A DNA stretch of 64,000 bases from Alteribacter aurantiacus DSM 18675 (GTDB lineage Bacteria; Bacillota; Bacilli; Bacillales; Salisediminibacteriaceae): contig NZ_KE386943.1 of the NCBI RefSeq assembly GCF_000429705.1, forward strand, positions 262,744-326,743. The letters are read 5' to 3'. The notes under the pieces are model-generated. The model was not told the origin of the DNA. It was given only the letters and a program-made list of their open reading frames with translations, and searched no databases. This document shows, piece after piece, positions 25,602 through 34,334 of this stretch (the stretch's first letter is position 1; the number at the start of each line of letters is the position of its first letter). Made by a program: the position numbers and the translations under genes.

Positions 25602-26813
25602 TTGACAGTAATGAATATCCTCTTAACCGTTATTCTCTTTCTCCTAGCTGTTATCCTTTTATTTATCGTGGATTTTCTAATTGCACGGTGGATTCATCAT
25701 AAAAACATCCCTCCTTTTCAGGAGCCTCCTGTGAGAAAAAGCGATGTGGAATTCTTCGCTCGAGGAGACAAGTTGTTTAACCATCTTTTTGGAGAAATTG
25801 AAGCAGCTGAAAAACATATCCACATGCTTTTTTATATCTTTAGAGAAGATGACATCAGTAAAAAAATGCTCGAAAAATTAAAAGATAAAGCAAGAGAGGG
25901 TGTCGACGTTCGTCTAATGGTGGACTTTATGGGCATCCGTATCTCCAGAAAAGGAAAAAAAGCGTTAAAAGAAGCTGGGGTAAAGCTAGCCATTACAAAT
26001 AAGCCGAAGTTTCCGTTTCTTTTTTACAGCGCCAATCAGCGTAACCACCGGAAAATTACCGTTATTGATAGTCGCATTGCCTACATAGGCGGATTTAACG
26101 TGGGAGATGAGTATTTGGGGCGCGATCCGGAGTTTGGTCCGTGGCGAGATTATCATCTAGCTGTAAAAGGAGAAGGAGTCAACGACCTTCAAAACCAGTT
26201 TCTTATTGATTGGAAAAGGGCCTCCTCTGAAGACCTTGTCCATGATGAATCCTTTTATCCAAAACAGCCACAAGGCTCGAAGGGTATTCAAATCTTCCCT
26301 TCTGATGGGGCTCATGTGGAAGACCTCGCTCTTCGCATGATTAATAAAGCGGAACACAAGCTCATTATTGGAAGTCCTTATTTTGTGCCTGGAAAAAAAG
26401 TGAAGGATGCCCTTATTAAAGCTGCCAAACGAGGGGTGGATATTCGTGTGATTATGCCAAAGAATCCCGATCATCCTCTTGTCATCCATGCGGCTTATCC
26501 ATACTTCCGTACGTTAATTGAAGCAGGGGTCGACATTCACATGTATTTTCAAGGGTTTTATCATTCCAAAGCCATCATCGTGGATGACAAGATCTGTGAC
26601 ATCGGGACTGCCAATTTCGATAAGCGAAGCTTTTATTTAAACAATGAAGTAAACTGCCTTATCTATGATGAAAATTGGATTGAACAGGTCATGGTTCAAG
26701 TAAACGAAGACTTAAACCGCAGTGATCTGGTCACGATTGAACAGCTTAACCAGCGCTCTTTTATAAAACGAACGAAAGAAGCATTGGCTACTGCTCTTGC
26801 ACCGCTAATGTGA
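25602..26813 (+). CDS. ywjE: Cardiolipin synthase-like phospholipase D family protein
   Basis: About 403 aa membrane protein. One N-terminal membrane segment (NILLTVILFLLAVILLFIV) and two HKD motifs: HRKITVIDSRIAYIGGFN near residue 185 and HSKAIIVDDKICDIGTANFD near residue 330. Condenses phosphatidylglycerol to cardiolipin. I choose the TTG at 25602 because AAAAGGAGG lies eight bases upstream; ATG 25611 is the alternative. The upstream open frame crosses the FadR box and is not coding. Next to fadF and uvsE as in B. subtilis. Confidence 0.9.
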   Translation: MTVMNILLTVILFLLAVILLFIVDFLIARWIHHKNIPPFQEPPVRKSDVEFFARGDKLFNHLFGEIEAAEKHIHMLFYIFREDDISKKMLEKLKDKAREGVDVRLMVDFMGIRISRKGKKALKEAGVKLAITNKPKFPFLFYSANQRNHRKITVIDSRIAYIGGFNVGDEYLGRDPEFGPWRDYHLAVKGEGVNDLQNQFLIDWKRASSEDLVHDESFYPKQPQGSKGIQIFPSDGAHVEDLALRMINKAEHKLIIGSPYFVPGKKVKDALIKAAKRGVDIRVIMPKNPDHPLVIHAAYPYFRTLIEAGVDIHMYFQGFYHSKAIIVDDKICDIGTANFDKRSFYLNNEVNCLIYDENWIEQVMVQVNEDLNRSDLVTIEQLNQRSFIKRTKEALATALAPLM

Positions 26814-26831
26814 TGAATCAAGGAGGTTTTC

Positions 26832-27785
26832 ATGCGTATCCGATTCGGGTTTGTATCTCACGCCCTCTCGTTATGGGACGCTTCTCCCGCTCATACGACG
26901 ACGTGGGCTCATGCTAAAAAACTGACAAAAGATGAGCGACATGAAAAGCTACACGTCATTACGGCTAAAAATATAGCTCATACGAAACGAGCGATACACT
27001 ACTGTATCGCTCACCAAATCGACCTGTTCAGATTGTCCTCATCCATGGTCCCCCTCTCTACTCACCCTGAAGCAGCGTGGGATTATGTTACCCCTTTTAA
27101 AAAAGAGTGGGCAGATCTCGGACAATTAATAAAAGACCATCATATTCGCACGAGTTTTCATCCAAATCAATTTACCCTCTTTACGTCAGACAAGCAAGAC
27201 GTGACCGATCGTGCAGTCGAGGATCTTCGATATCACCATAAGATGGCTGATGCGATGGGACTCGATGAATGCCGGTTCGTTCTTCATGTAGGAGGAATAT
27301 ACGGGGATAAAGAAAAAGCCATCGAGCGTTTTTCCAAGAACATAAACCAGATGCCTACCTCTCTAAAAAACAGGCTCATGCTGGAAAATGATGATAAATC
27401 CTATCACACAGAAGACGTGTTAGCCATATGTAGAGAAGAGCAAATCCCTCTCGTTTTTGATTACCACCATCACGTAGTGTTTCCAGGAGAAGCTCCTTTG
27501 GAAGAGTTGATGCCTAGGGTAATCGAAAGTTGGAAGCATACGGGACTTCGCCCGAAAGTCCACCTCTCCTCTCCTAAAGACAAAGAGCGCTCACGGGCTC
27601 ATGCTGCAGGGCTCGATGTGAATTTTGTTAAGCCCTTCTTTGAGATGATGCGCCAATACGATACAGATTTCGATGTCATGATTGAAGCGAAGCAAAAGGA
27701 TAAGGCACTGCTTACGTTTATGGAAGATGTGAGTGCGATTCGAGGTGTGAGGCGAGTCACGGGAGCAAGCGTCGAATACAAATAA
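26832..27785 (+). CDS. uvsE: UV DNA damage endonuclease
   Basis: TIM-barrel endonuclease that nicks 5' of UV photoproducts. 317 aa. MRIRFGFVSHALSLWD at the start, then FHPNQFTLF, FVLHVGGIYGDKE, LMLENDDKSY and FDYHHHVVFPG hold the metal ligands. AAGGAGG precedes the ATG; 18 bases after the cardiolipin synthase stop, so the two are one operon. Confidence 0.95.
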   Translation: MRIRFGFVSHALSLWDASPAHTTTWAHAKKLTKDERHEKLHVITAKNIAHTKRAIHYCIAHQIDLFRLSSSMVPLSTHPEAAWDYVTPFKKEWADLGQLIKDHHIRTSFHPNQFTLFTSDKQDVTDRAVEDLRYHHKMADAMGLDECRFVLHVGGIYGDKEKAIERFSKNINQMPTSLKNRLMLENDDKSYHTEDVLAICREEQIPLVFDYHHHVVFPGEAPLEELMPRVIESWKHTGLRPKVHLSSPKDKERSRAHAAGLDVNFVKPFFEMMRQYDTDFDVMIEAKQKDKALLTFMEDVSAIRGVRRVTGASVEYK

Positions 27786-27822
27786 AGCGCTTTGAGACTA
27801 AAATGGTCTCAAGCGCTTTTTA
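27784..27822 (+). terminator. Intrinsic terminator of uvsE
   Basis: AAGCGCTTTGAGAC/GTCTCAAGCGCTTTTT stem with one bulged base. Confidence 0.8.
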
Positions 27823-27825
27823 GAT

Positions 27826-27866
27826 GCCACCGAAAAAGTTAAAGATCGAACTTTTTCGGTGCCTTC
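27826..27866 (-). terminator. Palindrome of the CACTGAAAAAGTT family acting as terminator of the hydrolase gene
   Basis: GCCACCGAAAAAGTT / AACTTTTTCGGTGCC. The same kind of palindrome ends the 183-bp elements at 31623, 49604 and 56390. It lies right at the 3' end of the alpha/beta hydrolase gene. Confidence 0.65.
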
Positions 27867-27868
27867 TT

Positions 27869-28678
27869 TTATCTTTGTTGTTCCTTGTTGTATTCAATGC
27901 TTTTTATCACAAACTCATGAAGGACGTGGTTCAGTACTTTAGGGTGTTTTGTTGGTAGTTGATGACTGGCTTTTCCGATAAAAATAACATCGCACGGGAC
28001 TTGAAGCTTCTTTTGGAAAATAAATCGGTAGTGGTGAACGTAATAGTCCCACTGTCCGTATACGAGAAGAACCGGACAGCGAATGTGATGAAGTCGATCT
28101 GTAGATTTGTAGTGAAGGCCTAAATCGTACAGGTTGGCTAAAAAGGTAGGCGAAGTACGTCTGATGTATTCCGCTAAGTCTTTCCTGTTCCCGCCTTTTT
28201 CATGGGCCGCTGCCAGAACTTCTGATATCGTACGCATCTTCTTCAGCCTCGCTGCGATAATTCCCGATCGAAATTCATTGCGTAGTAAAAAACTGTTCAC
28301 TTCTGAAAAACCACCGAGGAGAACCATTCCTCTCGTTCTTTCTGGATAGCGAATGCAAAACTCTTGAACGATCGAACCACCATTCGAATACCCACATATA
28401 AACGTCTTCTTAATCCCGGCGTGATCTAGAACGCATCTAATATCATCGGCAAGAAGTTCCATCGACAGCGGTGAGTCATCAAGGCCACTACGCCCGTTGC
28501 CCCTGACATCCATTAAGATGACCGTATGAGAATCTTTTAAGGCCTCTGTTTGATGGCGAAAAGTGATGTGTCCCATCCCTGGCGGATGAATAAACAAAAT
28601 GGCAGGCCCTTTGCCTTTAATTTCGTAATAAATGCTTGCTCGATTATGCTCACATGTCCACGGCACGCGCTCCACCAC
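27869..28678 (-). CDS. Alpha/beta hydrolase
   Basis: 269 aa. Nucleophile elbow GYSNGGSIVQ, oxyanion region FIHPPGMGH, MDVRGNGRSG and a late Asp/His (YGQWDYY, KASHQLP). Substrate unknown. The open frame starts at a GTG at 28678; the third GTG, at 28666, is a better fit to the AAAGGTGG ribosome site, so the true protein may be four residues shorter. Convergent with uvsE. Not part of the conserved B. subtilis order, so it is a local insertion. Confidence 0.82.
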   Translation of the reverse strand: MVERVPWTCEHNRASIYYEIKGKGPAILFIHPPGMGHITFRHQTEALKDSHTVILMDVRGNGRSGLDDSPLSMELLADDIRCVLDHAGIKKTFICGYSNGGSIVQEFCIRYPERTRGMVLLGGFSEVNSFLLRNEFRSGIIAARLKKMRTISEVLAAAHEKGGNRKDLAEYIRRTSPTFLANLYDLGLHYKSTDRLHHIRCPVLLVYGQWDYYVHHYRFIFQKKLQVPCDVIFIGKASHQLPTKHPKVLNHVLHEFVIKSIEYNKEQQR

Positions 28679-28774
28679 CTTTATATGATCTCTCCATATG
28701 TTGTCTCATTTTAGGGAGCATTATGAAGGGATTTTAGGATTTGGTTTGGTGTTGTACCGAGGGGGGGGATTTGT

Positions 28775-29000
28775 CGGCAAACCCGGCATTGGGGAGGGCA
28801 AACCGGGAATCGTGACGTTCAAGCCGTTAATGAGGAGAACCAAACCGGGAATGTGGGGCGGAAACCGGTGAATGCTGGGTTTGTAGCCGTTAATCCATGA
28901 GTTCCCCCATGAATCGCTTGCATGTCAGCCGTGGATCTCCTCTTCTATTCCCTTGCTAGAGGTTTGTTCATCGACTTTATGATTTCTTCATCGACTTCAC
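28775..29000 (-). repeat. Mixed 21-bp phased array: reverse-oriented ATTAACGG words and TTCATCGACTT words
   Basis: Words AAACCGGGAAT, AAGCCGTTAAT, AAACCGGTGAAT and TAGCCGTTAAT are the reverse complement of the ATT[A/C]ACGG[G/C]TT words elsewhere. The G of CCG falls at 28785, 28805, 28826, 28847, ~28868, 28889 and 28931 (steps 20, 21, 21, 21, 21, 42). After them come two TTCATCGACTT words at 28971 and 28991. The gap 28679-29083 holds no gene. Confidence 0.82.
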
Positions 29001-29039
29001 ACCGACCAGAGCCTCTCCCCACCCCTCCTTACAAAAAAA

Positions 29040-29077
29040 GATGAACAAAAAGGCGGTGTCACGCCCTTTTGTTCATC
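29040..29077 (-). terminator. Intrinsic terminator of the XapX gene
   Basis: GATGAACAAAAAGGCG/CGCCCTTTTGTTCATC stem followed by T-tract on the minus strand. Confidence 0.85.
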
Positions 29078-29083
29078 CTAGTT

Positions 29084-29251
29084 TTATGCAAAGTAGCCCG
29101 ATACGAATCCAAACAGTTTGTAGCCCAAGTAGATACCAAAGATACCCATGATCCCCGCTAGTGCCGGTGGTGCTGGCATCGGAAGTTTAATAAGTGCAAA
29201 TAGAAAGCCTACAACGAGACCTGCAATTAATGCCAAAATAATTTCTTGCAT
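29084..29251 (-). CDS. Small XapX-domain membrane protein
   Basis: 55-residue protein of two hydrophobic segments separated by KLPMPAPPALAGIMGIFG, the XapX signature. Function of the family is unknown. The ATG at 29251 has AAAGGGTG upstream; the earlier in-frame ATG lacks one. Own terminator, and a 21-bp array beyond it. Confidence 0.82.
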   Translation of the reverse strand: MQEIILALIAGLVVGFLFALIKLPMPAPPALAGIMGIFGIYLGYKLFGFVSGYFA

Positions 29252-29374
29252 GAGGTTCACCCTTTTCAACACATTTTTGTCTTAGTAGTATGTACGTAAG
29301 CGCTTCACCTTATAGACACCTTTTATCCTATCAGAAAGAGGTTCGTACATCTATACGTTTAGCAAAAATAAAAA

Positions 29375-29409
29375 ACACACGCAAGCCCCATGAGCGGGCT
29401 TGCGTGTGT
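29375..29409 (-). terminator. Intrinsic terminator of argS
   Basis: ACACACGCAAGCCC/GGGCTTGCGTGTGT stem followed by TTTTTATTTTTG on the minus strand. Confidence 0.88.
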
Positions 29410-29418
29410 ATGGGTTCA

Positions 29419-31089
29419 TTACATTTTTTCAGGAGCTGAAACGCCAATAAGTGCCAAGGCATTTAAAATGGTGATACGCACGGACTCCATCAGTGCCAGA
29501 CGACCTTTCGTTAATTCTGCGTCGCCCTCATTAATCACCTTCTCAGCGTTATAGAAGCTGTGAAGGGCTTGAGCAAGGTCGAATACATAGTTTGCCACTC
29601 GGTGTGGGGCGCGCTTGTCTGCCGCGTCACTAACGACTTCAGGAAACTCTCCGACTTTTTTCAAGAGATCAAGCTCTTTTTCACTGTTTAAGCGTGTCAG
29701 GTCAACAGATGGATCGGCTTCGAATCCTGCATCTTTCGCTTGTCTGATCATGCTGCAAATGCGGGCATGGGCATACTGCACGTAATATACAGGGTTTTCA
29801 TTGGACTTGGAAACGGCCAAATCCATGTCAAAGTCCATGTGTGTGTCTGCCGCTCTCATGGCAAAGAAGTAACGAGTTGCGTCTGTTCCTACCTCTTCCA
29901 TCAAGTCGCGCATCGTAACAGCTTTACCTGTACGTTTACTCATCTTCACACGTTCACCGTCTTGGAACAGGTTCACCATTTGGATGATCTGAACGCCAAG
30001 TTGATCTTGGTTGTACCCAAGAGCTTGTACGGCTGCTTTCATTCGAGGGATGTAACCGTGGTGGTCCGCTCCCCAAATGTTGATCAGCTCTTCAAATCCG
30101 CGAGCAAACTTATTTTTATGATAGGAGATATCTGGCGTAAGGTACGTGTAGGATCCGTCTCCCTTTACAAGAACGCGGTCTTTGTCATCTCCGTATTTCG
30201 TGGATTCAAACCAAAGAGCGCCGTCTTTCTCGTACGTTTCCCCTTTTTCTTGAAGCTCTTCTAAGATCGCTTCTACTTTTCCTGTTGTATAAAGGGATGT
30301 TTCAGAGTACCAGTTGTCAAAATTAACTCGAAAGCTAGCCAAGTCTTCTTTTAATTTATCCAGCTCACGCTTTAGCCCATATTCACGGAAGAATTCAAGT
30401 CGCTCTTCGCGAGGCGTCGTCTTGAAACGATCACCGTACACTTCTACGATTTCTTTTGCAAATCCGATAATATCTTGGCCTTGGTAGCCGTCTTCAGGCA
30501 TTTTTGCTTCTTCACCAAGCGCTTCAAGATAACGAGTTTCCAAGCTTAAAGCTAGATTTTCAATTTGGTTACCTGCATCGTTAATGTAATACTCACGAGC
30601 TACATCATAGCCTGCTTTATCTAAGATGTTGCATAGAGAGTCACCTACTGCAGCTCCTCTTGCATGCCCTAAGTGAAGGGTACCTGTTGGGTTAGCGGAC
30701 ACGAACTCCACTTGGATGGACTTGTTTTGACCAACATTCGTGCGGCCGTAGTCACTGCCTTTTTCCAACACGGTGCGCACAATATCACTTAAGTAGCTGT
30801 TGTCCATGAAAAAGTTCATAAACCCAGGTCCTGCAATATCGATGTCCTTTACGTGGGCACGTTCTTTGTTAAAGTTCGCAGCCATTTCTTCTGCGATCAT
30901 GCGAGGGGCTTTTTTCGCAATTCGCGCTAGTTGCATGGCCATATTTGTTGCGTAGTCCCCATGAGCTTTGTCCTTAGGTAGCTCAATAACCGGTTCTGGA
31001 AGCTCCTCCTCAGAAGCAAGTCCTGCTTGAATTACGGATTGTTTGATTTCGTCTTTTAACAGCTGTTTCATTTCCTCTACTTGGCTCAT
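29419..31089 (-). CDS. argS: Arginyl-tRNA synthetase
   Basis: Class I aminoacyl-tRNA synthetase, 556 aa. HIGH motif HLGHARGA near residue 130, KMSKR near residue 365 and the C-terminal DALR anticodon-binding domain. The ATG overlaps the ywiB stop (ATGA), so it is translationally coupled to ywiB. No T-box leader was found upstream. Confidence 0.96.
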   Translation of the reverse strand: MSQVEEMKQLLKDEIKQSVIQAGLASEEELPEPVIELPKDKAHGDYATNMAMQLARIAKKAPRMIAEEMAANFNKERAHVKDIDIAGPGFMNFFMDNSYLSDIVRTVLEKGSDYGRTNVGQNKSIQVEFVSANPTGTLHLGHARGAAVGDSLCNILDKAGYDVAREYYINDAGNQIENLALSLETRYLEALGEEAKMPEDGYQGQDIIGFAKEIVEVYGDRFKTTPREERLEFFREYGLKRELDKLKEDLASFRVNFDNWYSETSLYTTGKVEAILEELQEKGETYEKDGALWFESTKYGDDKDRVLVKGDGSYTYLTPDISYHKNKFARGFEELINIWGADHHGYIPRMKAAVQALGYNQDQLGVQIIQMVNLFQDGERVKMSKRTGKAVTMRDLMEEVGTDATRYFFAMRAADTHMDFDMDLAVSKSNENPVYYVQYAHARICSMIRQAKDAGFEADPSVDLTRLNSEKELDLLKKVGEFPEVVSDAADKRAPHRVANYVFDLAQALHSFYNAEKVINEGDAELTKGRLALMESVRITILNALALIGVSAPEKM

Positions 31090-31535
31090 TGTGTTTCTTT
31101 GTCCTCCTTTAATGTGACGCGCATATCGTAGTCACCTGCGAATTCCCCTTGTAACGTTAAAGAGTAGTTAAGTCGGATCTCTCCTCGGTTTGCGGACTCA
31201 TCCCACAAGAATCGCACGTTTTTTGTATCCGTAAGCATACGCATCGGCCCAAATGGACTGTGGTACGTTCCTTCCGTTTCCACGCCTGTAATAAATCGTT
31301 GGTTCATATTTACGGCTCCTTTTCGGATCACCGACATTTCTCCTTGTTGCACTTTTAAGGTCTGCATTGTTTTATCAAGCCCTTCTTCTACGGGCTCTTC
31401 AAAGCGCAGGTACGTGACATCTCCTTTTGACAGGAGGCGCCCTGTTGCGTTGACCGTGTTTGTTTCTTTACGGCCGGAATCGTTTATTTGTGTTTTCATA
31501 TGAATATGGACGAGTAGTCCTTCCATTTGAGTCAC
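31086..31535 (-). CDS. ywiB: DUF1934 beta-barrel protein (YwiB)
   Basis: 149 aa, lipocalin-like DUF1934 family, always next to argS in Bacillaceae. Visible: YLRFEEPVEEG, GAVNMNQRF, TYHSPFGPM and LNYSLTLQGE. Function unknown. A closer start at an internal Met (HIHMKTQIND) is possible. Confidence 0.85.
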   Translation of the reverse strand: MTQMEGLLVHIHMKTQINDSGRKETNTVNATGRLLSKGDVTYLRFEEPVEEGLDKTMQTLKVQQGEMSVIRKGAVNMNQRFITGVETEGTYHSPFGPMRMLTDTKNVRFLWDESANRGEIRLNYSLTLQGEFAGDYDMRVTLKEDKETQ

Positions 31536-31622
31536 CGAACTTTCTGTATATCTCTATCATGAACATGATTAAAAAACCTTATAACTTAAGTATTATAGCT
31601 GATAATACCCCCTTTATACAAG

Positions 31623-31805
31623 GAAGCCACTGAAAAAGTACACCTCGACTTTTTCACTGCCTTTATTTAAATGGCAATGGCTTCACTTGGTTGCGCGCCT
31701 GTTACGAGAACCCCCCTCGTAACAGGCTTCCAAAACATGCAACCGTTACACTCATTGCATCGAAGGCACTGAAAAAGTTAAAAATCGAACTTTTTCAGTG
31801 CCTTC
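31623..31805 (+). mobile_element. 183-bp palindrome-ended element (family A), copy with ATACAAGG direct repeats
   Basis: GAAGCCACTGAAAAAGT at the left and its near-inverse ACTTTTTCAGTGCCTTC at the right; each end is itself a palindrome. The centre carries CTCGTAACAGG / CCTGTTACGAG arms and GCGCGC. The direct repeat ATACAAGG flanks it (31616-31623 and 31807-31814). No coding capacity: looks like a MITE. Confidence 0.8.
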
Positions 31806-31916
31806 GATACAAGGTGTGGGGGTTGGGGGTATTAGACAATGTTTACTTGTTAAACCGTTTGGTTAATTACGAAAATCGATATATGAACTTTCTTAAAGTG
31901 ATTCCAACAAGTTAAG

Positions 31917-32118
31917 TTGAGGTCATTGCGCTACAGGCGGCGCTTTCCGCGGGCATCTCCTCAGCCACCCTCGGCAAAAGCGGCCTGCGGGGTCTTCGGC
32001 CGATGCTTCTTCCTCTTCCAGTAATGCTCCGAGGCGTATATGTGTCGAAGCAGACCGCAGCAGGCTCATGAAGTAATGCTTTTGCTATTTCCGCAGGAGT
32101 CGCCACCTTTCGCTCCAT
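31917..32118. repeat. GC-rich dispersed repeat (family B, long form), copy 4
   Basis: Contains CGCTTTCCGCGGGC, CTGCGGGGTCTTCGG, TGCTTCTTCCTCTTCCAGTA, GTGTCGAAGCAG, CATGAAGTAATGC and TTTCCGCAGGAGTCGCC. The order is that of copies 2 and 7. It fills the gap between speB's terminator and ywiB together with the 183-bp element; no gene is supported in 31536-32243. Confidence 0.78.
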
Positions 32119-32210
32119 TTTCACTAACACGAACAAGTATTGTTTCAATTCTGTTGTTAACGTAAGTAGTACGTTAACGCTACTTATTCGTTCATTTAGT
32201 TATACAAAAA

Positions 32211-32232
32211 CAACCCGCCACTTAGCAGGTTG
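32211..32232 (-). terminator. Intrinsic terminator of speB
   Basis: CAACCTGC/GCGGGTTG stem followed by TTTTTGT on the minus strand. Confidence 0.75.
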
Positions 32233-32243
32233 CTTGGATTTGT

Positions 32244-33119
32244 TTATTTTTTTGTCCATCCTAAGATCATTTCACGGATGAATTTGCTTGCGGCGATGGC
32301 TGTTTGGTCTGATGGATCGTATGGAGGTGACACTTCAACAAGGTCACAGCCGACGACATTGATGTCAGACTCGGCAATTGCCACAATGGCTTCAAGAAGC
32401 TCTTTTGAAGTGATGCCCCCTGCTTCGGCCGTTCCTGTTCCCGGTGCAAAAGCCGGGTCCAATACGTCGATGTCGATGGTCACATACACTGGGCGCCCTT
32501 TTAAAGTTGGCAAAATTTCTTTTAACGGTGCTGCCACTTCATACTTGCTCATGTGCATGCCGCTCTCTTTTGCATACTGAAACTCTTCGCGCATACCAGA
32601 ACGAATCCCAAACGAATAGACGTTTTCAGGTCCGATCAGCTTGCACGTTTTTCGGATTGGCGTAGAGTGAGACAGCTCTTCCCCTTCGTATTCTTCACGA
32701 AGGTCTGCGTGAGCGTCGATATGAATCACGGCAAGATCATCGTATTCTTTATGCATGGCACGGATAATGGGCCACGACACAAGATGCTCGCCACCGATTC
32801 CTAGAGGGAATTTGCCGTCGGTAATGAGTTGATCCACGTATTGTTCAATCATATCGAGGCTTTTTCCTGCATTTCCGAAAGGCAATAGCATATCCCCAGC
32901 GTCATGATACTTCACGTCTTCTAAGTGACGGTCCATATATGGGCTGTACTCTTCAAGCCCGATTGACGACTCCCGCACCCGGTTCGGTCCAAAGCGGGAT
33001 CCTGGACGAAAGCTTACTGTGTAATCCATCGGCATGCCGTAAATCACGATGTCGCTCTCTTCGTAAGAGCGGTCTCCCATGATGAACACACGACCGGAGT
33101 AACCTTGGTCAAAAAACAT
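32244..33119 (-). CDS. speB: Agmatinase
   Basis: Mn-dependent ureohydrolase, agmatine to putrescine plus urea. 291 aa. Metal ligands in GIGGEHLVS, HIDAHADLR, SHST and TIDIDVLDPAFAPGTGTAE. Follows speE by 12 bases; together they make spermidine from agmatine, as in B. subtilis. Confidence 0.95.
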   Translation of the reverse strand: MFFDQGYSGRVFIMGDRSYEESDIVIYGMPMDYTVSFRPGSRFGPNRVRESSIGLEEYSPYMDRHLEDVKYHDAGDMLLPFGNAGKSLDMIEQYVDQLITDGKFPLGIGGEHLVSWPIIRAMHKEYDDLAVIHIDAHADLREEYEGEELSHSTPIRKTCKLIGPENVYSFGIRSGMREEFQYAKESGMHMSKYEVAAPLKEILPTLKGRPVYVTIDIDVLDPAFAPGTGTAEAGGITSKELLEAIVAIAESDINVVGCDLVEVSPPYDPSDQTAIAASKFIREMILGWTKK

Positions 33120-33131
33120 GTTACGACCTCC

Positions 33132-33959
33132 TTACTTCAAGAGATCTTCCACAAATTTAGGCAGAACAAACGCTGCTCGGTGGATGTCTTTTGTATAGTA
33201 TTTTGTTTCAAGCTCATGGAAGCGGTCTTCGGCCACTTCAAGAGGGTCGTGCTTTTTTGAGCCAATTGTGAACGTCCAAAGTCCGCTTGGGTACGTTGGA
33301 ATGTTCGCTGTATATAGGCGTGTGATCGGGAACGTTTCTTTCACGTCGCGGTAAGCGTTACGGATAAGGTCTTGATGGAACCAAGGGTTGTCCGTTTGCG
33401 CAACGAATACGCCGTCCTCTTTCAACGCTTTTGAGATTCCTTCATAGAATCCTTTTGTAAATAGGTTCACGGCTGGTCCTACAGGTTCTGTAGAATCGAC
33501 CATAATCACGTCATAATCGGCTTCACTTTTCGCAATGTGCATGAATCCGTCATCCACTTTTACTTCTACGCGAGGATCTTCTAGCTTCCCAGCAATTGAA
33601 GGTAAATACTCCTTGGAGTACTCGATCACTTTTCCGTCAATTTCAACGAGTGTCGCTTTTTCCACGGAAGGGTGCTTGAGGATTTCGCGAATCACACCGC
33701 CGTCACCACCGCCTACAACGAGGACGTTCTTTGGGTTCGGGTGGGTAAAAAGCGGAACGTGCGCGACCATTTCGTGATAAACAAACTCGTCTTTTTCCGT
33801 TGTCATGACCATTCCGTCAAGAAGAAGCATGTTGCCAAACTCCGCTGTTTCAACCATGTCAAGCTGTTGAAATTCTGTTTTTTCACTGTGATACGTTTGC
33901 TTGATACGTGCTGTAATTCCGAAATCTTTTGTTTGTTTTTCTGTAAACCAAATAGACAA
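33132..33959 (-). CDS. speE: Spermidine synthase
   Basis: Transfers aminopropyl from decarboxylated SAM to putrescine. About 275 aa. LLLDGMVMTTEKDE, SAM site LVVGGGDGGVIREI, catalytic Asp in MVDSTEPVGPA and TANIPTYPSGLW. I choose the TTG at 33959: AGAGGTG precedes it and the protein then starts like other SpeE (xSIWFTEKQT). The open frame offers a GTG three codons earlier. Confidence 0.95.
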   Translation of the reverse strand: MSIWFTEKQTKDFGITARIKQTYHSEKTEFQQLDMVETAEFGNMLLLDGMVMTTEKDEFVYHEMVAHVPLFTHPNPKNVLVVGGGDGGVIREILKHPSVEKATLVEIDGKVIEYSKEYLPSIAGKLEDPRVEVKVDDGFMHIAKSEADYDVIMVDSTEPVGPAVNLFTKGFYEGISKALKEDGVFVAQTDNPWFHQDLIRNAYRDVKETFPITRLYTANIPTYPSGLWTFTIGSKKHDPLEVAEDRFHELETKYYTKDIHRAAFVLPKFVEDLLK

Positions 33960-34334
33960 AGCTTTCACCTCTTAAATATATGTGAGTTATTTATTGCATT
34001 CACGCCTGGCCTTTTTCGTAAACATCTTTAACGTAACCCGGCGGGGGCCGAAAACTTGCACGAAAAGGAAGATGGGCGATTATTATGTTCTAATCTATTG
34101 AAGTATAGCCGATCCTTTTTGAAATGGGAATAGTTTTTTCGTGTGATTTTAAGTACAGCGTTCTGAGGTGTATTTCCCTTCAGAGGACAGTCTGTTTTTT
34201 CCTAAACAACAGACCTCTTTACACTACTATTTTTATATATTCTTGGACACCTTCTCCCTTGATGTATAACTCGCCTCCCTTTGTGGAAAACTGTGGAAAT
34301 AACTCATATATTTTCCGTTAACGAGGTGAAAGGG

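Noticed and set aside
29740..30264. 174-codon plus-strand frame
   Set aside because: Antisense shadow of argS.
31086..32243. T-box leader for argS
   Set aside because: No AGGGTGGNACCGCG motif or specifier structure; the space is filled by two dispersed repeats.
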